Assembly (NCBI RefSeq): GCF_028640845.1
Contig: NC_080543.1
Location: forward strand, 93,299,825 to 93,363,824
Length of the DNA stretch: 64,000 nt
DNA from: Ahaetulla prasina
Taxonomy: Eukaryota; Chordata; Lepidosauria; Squamata; Colubridae
Direction of reading: 5' to 3'
Made by a program: the position numbers and the translations under genes. Positions 38,201-51,055 of this stretch are shown piece by piece; position 1 is the stretch's first letter; each line of letters starts with the position of its first letter. The notes under the pieces were generated by a model. The model ran no database searches, had not been told where the DNA came from, and worked only from the letters and a program-made list of their open reading frames with translations.

Positions 38201-41200
38201 AGCAGTCCTACCATAACATCCAGACCATGCAGATTATTAATTGGGAAAAGGTGGGAGTCCCAGGTGAGCTGGCCAGTGAGTGCATGGCAGTAATGGGTGC
38301 TGCTAAAGACAGACACTTAGAAGTGCAGATGGGTATGTGGAAGTCACTGGACGGGGTGGTTGGGGTGCTATGAGTAAGTACTCCAAAATGCAGGCCGGTG
38401 AAAAAGTGGCAGGAATGACTTCTGACCTCCTGCTAGCTTCCCTATTGACATTACTTGTGGAAAGCCAAAAGGGAATATCGGAAATCACAGTTGTATGATT
38501 GCATCTTGCTATGACATCATAATCACAAGTAGGCACCAAGTGCCTGGTTTGCAATCATGTGGTTGTGAAAGATATAACCTTACAGACTGTCGTAAGTCCC
38601 GCTTGTTCATCACCGTCATAACTTTTACTAGGTGGTGAATGAATGGTCATAATTCAAGAAATACTTGTATTTATTATAGCTTAAAAAGATTGTTATGTTA
38701 TTTAAATGATAGCTCTTCCTGTGCATCCAGATTAAACAGACCTAGAATAGATTAATTAAATGAAAAGAGATTTAAATTAGTGTGGTCCCATACCTTTATC
38801 TATTTGTATTCTGTTATTACTCATGGTTAAAATAATATAAAAGTTGGCTGTGTGTCTTTTGGACTAAGTCACCTCACAAGATTGTCATGTAAAAATGGAT
38901 TGAAGATAAATATCCATGTGTTTAGTAGAGGAGAATTCAGGAAGGGAAGGTGTGATATCTGCATATACATACATATACGTATCAGTGGTGGGTTGCTACT
39001 GGTTGGCCCCAGCTTGGATGAACCGGTAGTGGCGCGAAGCTCCGCCCACCAACCTGGACATCTCTGTACATGCGCAGAAGCTTCTGTACATGTAAAGAAG
39101 CATTGCGCGAGCATGCAAGCAAACCGATAGCGGCCGAAATCGAAAGCCACTACTGATGCGTATCCCTGGAGTTGCTGAAAAAAACTAAATGTTGCTAGTC
39201 TTGAGAGTCTCAAATAATATTTTGCAACATTTTCTCTTCATAGTGACCTCTGTAAATTTATAAAATATTGTCTACACAGCATATGGAGAATCAATAGAAA
39301 TAAAAAATAGTCTGTTCTTAGTTTAAGCAACATAAGTTTCCTGCACATACCTGAGAGGCAATACTATTACAGAAAACTGGCTTGTAAATGGCTATGTGCA
39401 GCACTATATTATGTTTATTTACATAATACGGTTACTGTCATAAGCCAGCTTGCTAGATTCTGTTATGTGGTTAAATTTTACTGGCTGTTTTGAAACATCC
39501 CCTTTAGTAGCCTTACATCAATGTTTATGTTTACTAAATCAAATTCAACAAAAATCTTATATACTTCCAGTTTAGAATATGTAGACCTCAATTTACAACC
39601 ATTTGTTCAGTAACTGTTGAAAGTTACGAAGGGGCTGAATGAGTGGTGGTTAGGACCAGTCCTCAGAAATCTGACCATCTCACAATCCTGTGGTCATGTG
39701 CTTGGCAACCTTTGCAGTTATGACTGCGATTTGCTATTTTCCCTGCCAGCTTTCTGGCTTCCCTGCCAGAAAGTCAGTGGGGAAGCCAGCTGGAACATTC
39801 ACAAGTTGCTGGTGTAACTCTACTTGTGCACACTCCCCCAGCCTCCCTGTGCTTGTGTTGTGTTAGACATTTGCAAACACTTAGGCAGCCTTCCCCTCCC
39901 TCATAGTTTTGTGCAGTCTTGCTCACCCTTTCTGAACCTTACCATAACTCTCTCACACACCCTCATCCATCCTTCCTAAGCATCTCTGCACCGCCTTTGC
40001 ACTCTCTCCCATCCAATAGCAGGCACTTACCTGCCTGCAAGTCTGCTTGCAAGTTGCCTGGAACTTGCAACTTCCTGCCAGCCTCCCCATTGATTTGGTT
40101 GTTGGAAGCTGGCAGGAAGTTGCTTCACCTCATGACTGTATGGTTTGGTTAACAATGGCAACTCGGACTGCAGAGGTTGCCTTAGCTAAACCATGTACTT
40201 GCACTTTATGACAGCATTACTTAGTGACAGAAATTACAGGCCAATTTACTGTTGTAAATTGAAGATTATTTGTTGCTATTTATGTACCTTATCTCTTCAT
40301 TAAGTTAAGTCATTAATAGGTGTCCTGTGTCAAGTCTGATAGGATTGCAACAGATGCAGTTGCAGGTAGAATGGATTCCTAATGAATCTGAAACTTTTCT
40401 TTGTAGGAGCTCTCTCGTTTGTAGGAGGAGAGCTGTGCTAGTTTGTGGTAGTCAAAAAAGCTGAAGGAGTTCCTATCTTTTCAGACTGACAAACGTTATT
40501 AGAAGGCATAAGCTTTCATGTGTTGCAGCTCACATCATCTGATGCAGATGTAGACTGATGTAGGATTTAAACTACAGGATGAGTAGCTAAGGTTCTTTAA
40601 AAATCCTGAGCAATTGTTATTTGATCTGCAAAAGATTTAGCAAAATTTGGTTAATTGTTGTTGAATTGTGAAAATAAGTCTGAGACAATTGAGGATTTTT
40701 TAATAGTTGACTACTGACATTACATAGTAACTTTCAGAATCTGAAATGAATGAATGATTAGTACAAAAATAGGAGAATGTCTTATTTCTGAAATAGAAAT
40801 TAGATAAATTCAATAATAACTCTTAACAAGAAACCCTTCCCAAAATACTTATTTAACATTCATCCCTGTTAGATTTTTGTTATATTATTAACTATGAACA
40901 TAGTTCTATAATTCAAAGCTGTAGTTTTATACATTTTGCTAAGTGCATTGCTGTCATGTTTGTTATAGATGTCAACGAACTGAAAGACTGCCTTTATATA
41001 TTAGTAAAAGAGCAACAGGTTCTAGCTAAGAAGACTGCTACCACAACTCTCTCTGCTCTCAGGCTGAAACAGAGGCTTGCTATATTAGAACGCTACTTTA
41101 TCGCATTAAATAGGAGCATTCTTCTTGAGAATGTCAAGGTGAAGCGGAAAAGCAGCACTATCCCATTGCCCATGGTGGATAAGAAAAGGTAAAAGCTTGA

Positions 41201-42339
41201 TGAAAGAAATCCATTCTGTTCTTCTCCACATAACCCAGTTCCATCCTAAAATAATATCATTAGGATTTTGTTTCTGTACATGGTACAGGTAGTCCTCGAC
41301 TTACGAGCACAATTGAGCCCCAAATTTCTGTTGTTAAGCAAGATATTTGTTAAGTGAGTGTTGCCCATTTTATGATCTGCAGTTGTTAAGTTAGTAACAT
41401 GGTTTTTAGGTGAATCTGGCTTCCCCATTGATTTTGCTTGTCAGAAGGTTGTAAAAGGCAATCAGATGACCTTGGGATTCTGCAACCATCATAAATATGA
41501 GTCAGTTGCCAAGTATCTGAATTTTGATGATCCAGGGGGATGCTGCCATGGTTATAAGTGTGAAAAATGGTCACAAGTCACTTTTTTCAGTGCTGTTGTA
41601 ACTTCCATCGGTCACTAAATGAACTTTTGTAAATAGAGGACTAACTGTAGCAATTTTTGTTTTACATGGAAGATGAATTCTTCTGAAGCTTAGGTCAGAA
41701 TGATAATACCAGAAACACCTATTTATTGTTTATACCTTTTGAGGCGGTTGGGTTTGAATCCTGGTTTTAAGATTTTTTTGGGGGGGAGGAGGGAAGGTTT
41801 GCTTAGGATTTAAGCAAGAGATAATTCCTCAATTTCTCTCTTGTAGCCCTAGATCTGTAAGCAAAGGTGTTGAAGGTCTTGCCCGAGTAGGATCCAGAGC
41901 GGCTCTTTCGTTTGCCTTTGCATTCCTACGGCGAGCTTGGAGATCAGGTATAAGTTACAGGTTGAGTACTGCATAACTGCCCTAAATTTGCAGATAGTTT
42001 TGGTGAAAAAAACCCCAAATTCTTCAATCGCCCCTGTTTTCACATGCTGTGAAAATATCTACGACAGCTAAAACACATTGCATTTGTAGGTGAGGATGCA
42101 GATCTTTGCAGTGAATTATTACAAGAATCTCTAGATGCGCTGCGAGCCCTATCAGAAGCATCCTTGTTTGACGAAGGAACAGTATCCTCTGTATGGTTGG
42201 AAGTTGTGGAAAGAGCAACTAAATTTCTAAGGTCTGTTGTAACTGGGTAAGTTTTCAAAATACTGTTTGAGCTTGGTCCATGTTTTAACACAAATCGTGT
42301 TCCTGAAACATGATTTTGAGCATGACCATCATTTTTCTT

Positions 42340-42393
<54 letters not shown>

Positions 42394-45300
42394 TCCTTCC
42401 TTCCTTCCTTCCTTCCTTCCTTCCTTCCTTCCTTCCTTCCTTCCTTCCTTCCTTCCTTCCTTCCTTCCTTCCTTCCTTTTTGGAATAAGTTGGAGTAGGC
42501 AATTTACTATTTTTCATATGGGTTGAAGAGCCTAATAAATCATCCTTCCTAGCCAGGGTGGCATTTGATAAATATTGGAATTATAATCCAGAACATTTAA
42601 AACAGCCTCACCATTTGTAGAGGCGAAAGAGTCACATTGATAAATTAAAAATAATTATGGGCTGCAAAGGAACATGTTCCTCAAGTAGCTGTTTGATGGT
42701 TAGTGAAGTGGTAGCAGTGTTAGAGCTGACTGTGAGGCATTGGAGATGCTTGGCAATGTACTTTTCAGAATGGTAAATTTGTTCACTTTTTAAAGGCTGT
42801 TGTTCAGGCCTGATTTAAAGAGTAATAGACTTCCTACTCAAAAACAACCTGGAATTAAATACTTGGATATCATTTTACTGCTTTAAAAATAGTAGCATAA
42901 GGAATGTGAACTCTCTGATTTACATTTCTTTTTGTTTTGTTTATATTTATATCATGAACATATACATTAAATGAGAGTCAGCATAATAGTAGTGTTGTAT
43001 GATTATTTATAAAGAAATTGGAAAAATAGAACGAACAGGATGACCAAATGATATTTTGATATTTTAGAGAAAATATTGGTTAATAGGATAGTGGGGTTCA
43101 AAATTCTGTACTGTGTATATGTGGCTGTGTTTGTAAGTAAGTATATTTCTGCTTTTAAAATAGAGACATTCATGGAGCTCCAGGTTTAAAAGGCTCAGGA
43201 AGCATTCCACTGCAAGACCAGCACTTAGCACTTGCTATATTACTGGAATTAGCTGTTCAGAGAGGCACGCTGAGGTAAATCCTTTAAGAGATCTTTCATT
43301 GCAGAATCCAGCATCATTTGAATATAATAGTTTCTGGGAACATTTTATATTTGTTTCTGTGTGAAGGGAAGTGCTTGAAAAAAAGTGAGAGAAATAGAAG
43401 TGACAAGATTTATTCCTCCATGCCTTCAATTTAGTCTCAATTCTTTTTTTCCAGCCAAATGTTGTCTGCTGTGATACTATTGCTTCAACTCTGGGATAGT
43501 GGAACAAGAGAAACAGATAATGAACGCTCAGCACAGGGAACCAGTGCCCCACTCCTTCCTTTGTTACAGAGATTTCAGAATATAATTTGTAACAAAGAGA
43601 TGAATAATACAGAAGAAGAAATTCAGGTTTGTACTTCAGTGCTTCTATTTAGACTACAAGCATGGTTTTGTACATTTGTGGAACTGTAAGTATGCATGCA
43701 TGCATGTATGTATGTATGTATGCATGTATGTACAAAAAGTATAGAACCGGCTTCTCGCTAGTGATCTCATAAATATAAAAATACAATAATACACTTTGGG
43801 AAAAAAACATACTGTAACCAAAAAACTTATCACATAGTCAAAATCCCATACATGCCAGCTTCAGTTAACAACCTGGTTCTATGGAGAAAGTCAAGTTTTC
43901 TGGAAGACTAACATCTAGATCATAACGGGGATCTGTTCCATTGGGCAAGTACCATGACTGAGAAGTACAATTATTTTGCTGAAAATAATTATACTTCAAA
44001 TTGATAATTGTGGGACCTATTTTAAATTGCATTTTCTGTATCTCTATAAATTCCCTGAATTATTTTTAATTTCTGAATGCAGTAGAAATGAAATGCAGGG
44101 AAATGAAAGTTGAAATAATTCTGTAGTTATTGTTGTAATACGAAAACTGGCATTATTGTGTATATCACTGTTAGTTCTGATGAACAGTTCTGTGTACTAA
44201 ATCTATGATCTGGCTAAGATGATGCCCAAGCAGTCAGTTGGATATTTTTGGTAAAATATTGTATAAATCTTGCTAATTACATGTGGAACTGTCAAAATCT
44301 ATAACTCACTATAATGTATCTTCTTGTTAAAAATGTTTAGCTCTTTAATATGTGGCTTTAAACAGGTATTACCTAAGATAATGGATTTAAATTTTATTGT
44401 GTTTATGTTAGATGTTGGCTTATCCACTAAGTCCAAATGAAAACTTCCTAAGATACCTAATACTGCCACAGGACAATGAGCTAGCAATTGATTTAAGACA
44501 AACAGCGGTTGTGGTTATGGCTCACCTGGATCGCCTAGCCACTCCCTGCATGCCCCCACAGTGCAGCTCTCCAACATCTCATAAGGTAACGTACAGCAAA
44601 TTGGATAAATTAAACTGGGGATGTGCTAAAGCTTATGTAAATGGCTTTATCTGTAATGGATTTTTAAACTTTGCCCTACTGCCTCTGTGCCATGCCATAA
44701 ATTGCCATGCCATAAATTGCCATGGTACATCTCGGTTCAAGAGCAGTTAATCATGCAGTCTTGTGGATTCTGGATTCCTTGTTTGATGTGGGTTAGGGTC
44801 CTTTGACTTTTGGTAGATTTTGTAATTGCTAGATTATAGAAGAACTGTCCAATCTTTTAGATTCTTCTCACAAAAATTAAATCAAATTAACAAAGTCCAG
44901 GTACTGTCACTTATTCAAGTTTATCTAAATATCTTCCTGAAGTCTGTTTAGTTGCAAATCTCAACCGAAGTGGTATCATGGTTGAGATTGGAATCATTTA
45001 TGCAAGATACTAATTATTCTAATTTAAGAGTAATTGTTGATATTTTCTCAATGACAAATTTCCTTCTAGGCTTCTTTGCAGGAGTTTATAGCATGGGGAT
45101 TAATAGGATGGAAATACTACTCTAATGTCAGTTGTCCAATTCAATGTGAAGGACTTGCCAGTCTTGGAGTTACACAGATTGCTTGTGCAGAGAAGCGGTT
45201 TCTGATCTTGTCCAAAAATGGACGTGTTTATATACAAGCCTACAGTAATGACACATTGGTAGGTGGTTTTTATTTACTTTCTAGCTTCCTTTTAGAACAA

Positions 45301-48300
45301 ACAGTAACATTCTTACTGTACAAATTTGAAGCTTGTAATTGAGAAACTGCTCATTTTTCTCCGCTTTAAAATATACTAGACATCCTGTAACCCATTGGAC
45401 CATACTTTTAGAGAGGTTTCTTTTCTAAAGGGAGAAACAGAATGACCATGGGGGGAGGGGCACAGAAAACAGTGGAAGAGGGCACAACATCTAACTTCCT
45501 ACTGCCTTCCCCATTGATTTTACTTATGGGAAGCTGGTAGGGAGTGTCGGAAATCACTCCTCCTCCTTGACTGACCCATGGAACTGCCTGCCACTTTGCT
45601 GGGGGAGATTGGGGAAACAAAGGGAACTGTGGACTATGAGGAAAACAGAACTTCTATTCCCCATCCTGTCATGTCCTCAAGGGTCCTCTCCATTCAGGGA
45701 GGAAGAGAGCTAATGTGTTGATTTCTGTGCTCCTCAGCTAGCCTTACCTTGCCAGCAAGTATCCATATTGCTCCCTTGTCCTTCCCTCACTGCCTACAGT
45801 GGTTGAGTTTTCAAATTTCAGCCTCAATTCCAAATTGGTCAGTCACCGCTTATCTATCAGACCTTGCCCCCAGCCAGTTGAGTGCAGAGGGAGGCAGAAA
45901 GAAGGTGCAGTTACAATCTTCCCATCTTCCCTTGCATCATGCAACCTATGGTTTCTGGGAAGTATAGTCGGAAGGCACAGTGATGTTGAAGAAGCCACAA
46001 CTTTCTAAATTTCGTTCCCATCTGAGTGATGGGTCCTGGCAAGTTAGCCTATTTGAGTTACCGCGGTTCAGTAACTGTTTCCACCTCCCTCTGGCCCCTA
46101 CACCCAATTGGCTGGCTTTAATTTCACCCAGTTGTCAGAAACAAACATACATGAGAGTTTCAGTAGTACAGTATATAGATATCTGTACTGAGATCTTTTT
46201 ACTGTTTCCATTCATGTGTTAATGGATTATTGTCTTCTTCAATCATTCAAGCAAACTCAAGTGAATTTAAAGCAATCCTTTTTTTAAAAAAAAAAGTTCC
46301 CATGATGTTTCAGTTCTGCTTTAGAATATTGAAAAGATTAGACCCTGAAATGAGGATTCACCTCACCTAGTGGTTTTGTTGAAAAGAAAATGGAAATGGA
46401 AAAAAGTCCTTGTTTTAAAGCCTACGTAACATATAAATCAGGATACTGTATGTGATAATTTTTCCATGTTGAATATAGTTTGAATCTTAGATTAATTACT
46501 TAAATATACTTAGCTTAAGTGAAAAACATAGTTATTCAATTAGTTATTGAAAAGTTTTGAGAATATTCTATACTTTTTTTCTGTAAGGGTTCTTACTTTA
46601 CTTTTTCTGCTGTTCTGCAATACAGAGTTTTTATTTGTGTGTGTTTATTTCTAGGCACCACAACTTGTACAGAGTCTTGCTTCTAGAAATATTGTTAAAA
46701 TTGCAGCACACTCAGATGGACATCACTATCTGGCTTTGGCTGCAACTGGAGAAGTTTTTTCTTGGGGTTGTGGAGATGGTGGACGACTGGGCCATGGAGA
46801 TACTGTGTATGTATTTTAGATAGCTTGTGATAAGAGGCTTGACTGAAAAATGCTTTCTTCCCACTTACATTTAATGAGACTACAACCAGTAAAAAAATAC
46901 TGGAGACAAGGATTATTAGGTTAAAAAATAAGCTGAAATTATCTGTTACAAACTGGCATGATGTATAGATGACATGAGACATAATGGTGGGTGCCTTTAA
47001 TAGAAACCTGGCAAAGCTTGCTGTCCCTGCTTTTTAGAGGGTGGCTTTTGATAGATACTCCCCCCCCCCCACCAAACATACATTCTTGAGAAAGGAAGGA
47101 AGGAGGGAGGGATGAAGGAAGGATATTATTTGTGGCAAAAATTAAATTTCCCCACTTGTTCTCATTGGTTTCAGCTGGAATTGACAAATGTGGCAAGTAG
47201 GAGAAGCTAGCAGCATCCATGATTTTTGTCTGGATTTGTATTTATTTGAGGTCAATCTTTCTTTTTAAAGGGATTATTTTCTCCAGGTTAATATAATTTG
47301 TTCCTGTTTCAATAGTGAATACAATGTTAGCAATGATTGATGGGGAGCTTTCTGCTTCTGCTTCTGCTTCTGCTTCTGCTTTTATTTTTATTTTTAGCCT
47401 ACTAAATTAGCAGTTGCATTTCTGCTTTGTAATTCTGATGGACATTGATCTGTATTAGGGTCAGAATCAGATGAGGCAAAAGCTTGGAAAGCAGTAAGCA
47501 AACTGTGTGGTCATAAATGTGAGTGTAAGAAGGGATGATTCTTCAGTTTCCAGCAAAATAAATAAAACATTGGCTCATGTGTTAGAAATTTTCCCAATAT
47601 TAAGAATATTGATTTATGCAGAATATTAACATATTTCGGGGTACTCAACTAGAATTATTTGGATTATAATTAAGACAGTAACATTTGCATCTACCCATCT
47701 TACTATAAATTTCTGCACCAGACAGTTGAATACTATGGGAAATCTGTTTTACACAGCAGTGAAACCTTTGCTTGATAAATATAGCATCATAGGTTTGGAC
47801 GGGTCCATTTAGACAATTGGGGAATTGTCAATACAAGAATGCAAACCAGCATGTATTTTACAAGTGTCTATGTGGCTATTGCTTGAAACTGTCCAATGCT
47901 ACGAAGCCAACATTTTTGTTGAATAGCTTGTTTTTCTAATAATAGACTGCATAGTATATGATGTCTGTTTTGATTTGTTTATAGTTATTGCTGTGTGCAT
48001 GGAATCTGTTGCCATTTTATAATCTCTGTTCTGTTAATTCTCACCGTTGTGCTTTCGTGTTCCACTCCATTCTTCTAGGCCTTTAGAAGAACCAAAAATG
48101 ATTTCTGCTCTCTCTGGGAAGCAGGCTGGAAAACATGTTGTACATATTGCATGTGGAGGTACCTACAGTGCTGCAATAACAGCTGATGGAGAATTGTACA
48201 CGTGGGGCCGAGGAAACTATGGCAGACTAGGTCATGGTATGTTTCTGATATTTTTTTTAAAGCAGGAGATAGCAGCTTTTTTGGTTTCATTGAGGTTCCC

Positions 48301-51014
48301 ATAATGGTATGTGGAAATGACCTTAGGTGACAGGAGGAAAAGCCACAGACTTAGACAACCATCGTTCAGAAGGCATCTCAGAAACGGCAGGGACATGATA
48401 AGTGCCTCAGAAGGGACTCTCTGTAGATTTTTTGGAAACTAAAAGTAAAGGAGAGGAGAAATATTTTCAGACTTCAGGTTAACACTACCTTTATTGTTAC
48501 CTCAAGTCTGAAAATATTTCTCCTCTCCTTTACTTTTACTTTCCAAAAAATCTACAGAGAGTCCCTTCTGAGGCACGTGCCATGGTTTGTGCTTCTTTTC
48601 TGGACCTCAAAGGGCTCAAGAATTCCCCCTGTTTTTGCTTCTTCTGTCATTCTGTCTGGTGGAGCTGCAGATAATGTGGCCAATAGCACTGTGACAGGTG
48701 GAGGCATCAAACTAGTTACTAAGTCTGCATTACCATTAATCTCCTCATCGTTCCTATCACCCATCTCCTCCCACTTATGACTGTATGACTGTAACCTTGT
48801 TGCTGGTATCCTTAAGATTTATATTGACTGTTTCCCTCTGACTATCATTAAGTGTTGTACCTTATGATTCTTAGGTGTACACTGAGAGCATATGCACCAA
48901 GACAAATTCCTTGTGTGTCCAATCACACTTGGCCAATAAAGAAGTCTCTTCTCTTCTCTTCTCTTCTCTTCTCTTCTCTTCTCTTCTCTTCTCTTCTCTT
49001 CTCTTCTCTTCTCTTCCCATTCCCATTCCCATTCCCATTCCCATTCCCATTCTATTTCTTTCATTTTTTAGATGGGTGGATTTAACAAGTGGAATAGATA
49101 CATGTGTAGACTTTATCAATTTATTCTTTCCACCCCTTAACATCACTGAAAATGAATAGTTTTGCTATCTAATACAAGTTTTGTGATAGGGCTATTAAAA
49201 TGGCCTCTGGGATCTCCAGAGTCTTTTTAACAAGAGCAAGTAAGATTGTTGATGCTGGAGGCTGCACTTAATGTGTTTGGGGACAAGGATAGCTGTAACT
49301 GTCACCATTAAGCAAAATAAATCTGTTTATTGTGAAGTGGATTTTTTTAATGGATTAGAGCTACTTTAGAGCTCTCACCATTGTCTCCTTGTTTCATTGC
49401 TTAAAAGGGAAATCCCTACACTGATTCAAGCCATTACAGTCAGAGAGGGCCTGGCAACCCCAATTTTTTACTCCTACTATGAGTCTTGAGGTTCTCTCAC
49501 CTTTTTTTTATTTGGAAGGCTCCAGTGAAGACCAGACAATCCCAGTTTTGGTTACTGGCCTGAAAGGATTGAAAGTGATTGATGTAGCCTGTGGGAGTAG
49601 TGATGCTCAGACTCTTGCTGTAACAGAAAATGGTGAGTAGCACAATCTGCAACATTATTGAGATCATGAGACTGGGAAATCATTTTTTTTCCTGTTTTTG
49701 ACTGGTTTTATGTGTTGGTTTGAATGCTGTGTTTATTTGCTGTAAAATACCGTATATACTCGAGTATAAGCCGATCCGAATATAAGCCGAGGCACCTAAT
49801 TTTACCACAAAAACTGGGAAAAACTATTGACTCGAGTATAAGCCGAGGGTGGGAAATGAGGCAGCTACTGGTCAATGTAAAAAATAAAGATAGAGCCAAG
49901 TAAAATAACATGAATATTTATTTGAACGAAAAACAATAAAAGTGCAAAAGGGGGAAGGAGGATTCCCAGCTTTAGAAAATTTAGAACTCATACCTTTGGT
50001 ATGACCTGAGCATAGCTCATAAAATTATCTGCTACAATGTACTCCCTATCAATGACTACACCAGCTTCAACCACAACAATACACGAGAACACAATAGATT
50101 CAAACTTAAAAGTGAACCTCTCCAATCTAGATTGCAGAAAATGTGACTTCAGTAACAGAGTTGTTAATGCCTGGAATGTGCTACCTGACTCTGGTCTCTT
50201 CCCAAAATCCCCAAAGCCTTAACCAAAGACTATCTAGTATTGACCTCACCCCATTCCCAAGAGGTCTGTAAGGCGTGCATAAGAGCACCAGCGTGCCTAC
50301 CGTCCCTGTCCTAATGTTCCCTTTAGTTGTATTCCTTTTATGTATTCAATTCATGCTTATATTTATATAATTATTTAATATGTATTTGACAAAATAAAAT
50401 GAATGAATGAATGAATAGAATAGAATAGAATAGAATTTTTATTGGCTAAGTGTGATTGGACACACAAGGAATGAATGAATGAATGAATGAGTGAGTGAGT
50501 TACTTCAACAACATTGTCTCACAGAAATTGACAATACAACTGCAAGCATGAAAATGAGTCCTCCTTTAGCTTCCAAGGGACCAGGGTGCCTCTGAAGGTC
50601 AGTGCTCTAAGCACTAAGAACCCAGCACAAATCTAAGCCTGTATGCACACCAATAGTGAAAATACCCTGCACAGTGTCTCTTGGCAGAAGGTTAATTTTC
50701 ATAGACGTTGGGGTGGCTCTTTTTTTTTTTTTGGCAGGGCAATAAGGATCTCTAATATCATTAAACCCAAGTGTGAGGAAAAGACAGCAGCTAAAATGTT
50801 AAGGCCAGTTGTGTGACCTTCTCCAATACAGTTGGCCTGGCTGTTTGCCAAAACTTAAAACACCCTCCATCCCCCTCCTGCTAAAGCTTCTTTCTTAAAA
50901 CAATTGTGGTCTTTGCCTTTCATGTCGCTCAACCTTTCACCTGCCAGGTTCCTAGCCCTTCACCCTTGACCCACTGCTGTGTTTGCTTAGCATTGTGCCA
51001 ATCGACTTTAGAAG

Positions 51015-51055
<41 letters not shown>

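Noticed and set aside
42267..42517. Frames encoding [11 protein letters not shown] or [12 protein letters not shown] repeats
   Set aside because: Direct translation of a TGCC/TTCC tetranucleotide microsatellite, open by periodicity on both strands.
48819..49159. Frames rich in EWEWEW or [11 protein letters not shown]
   Set aside because: Translation of the (CTCTT)n and (CCCATT)n arrays at the tail of a LINE.
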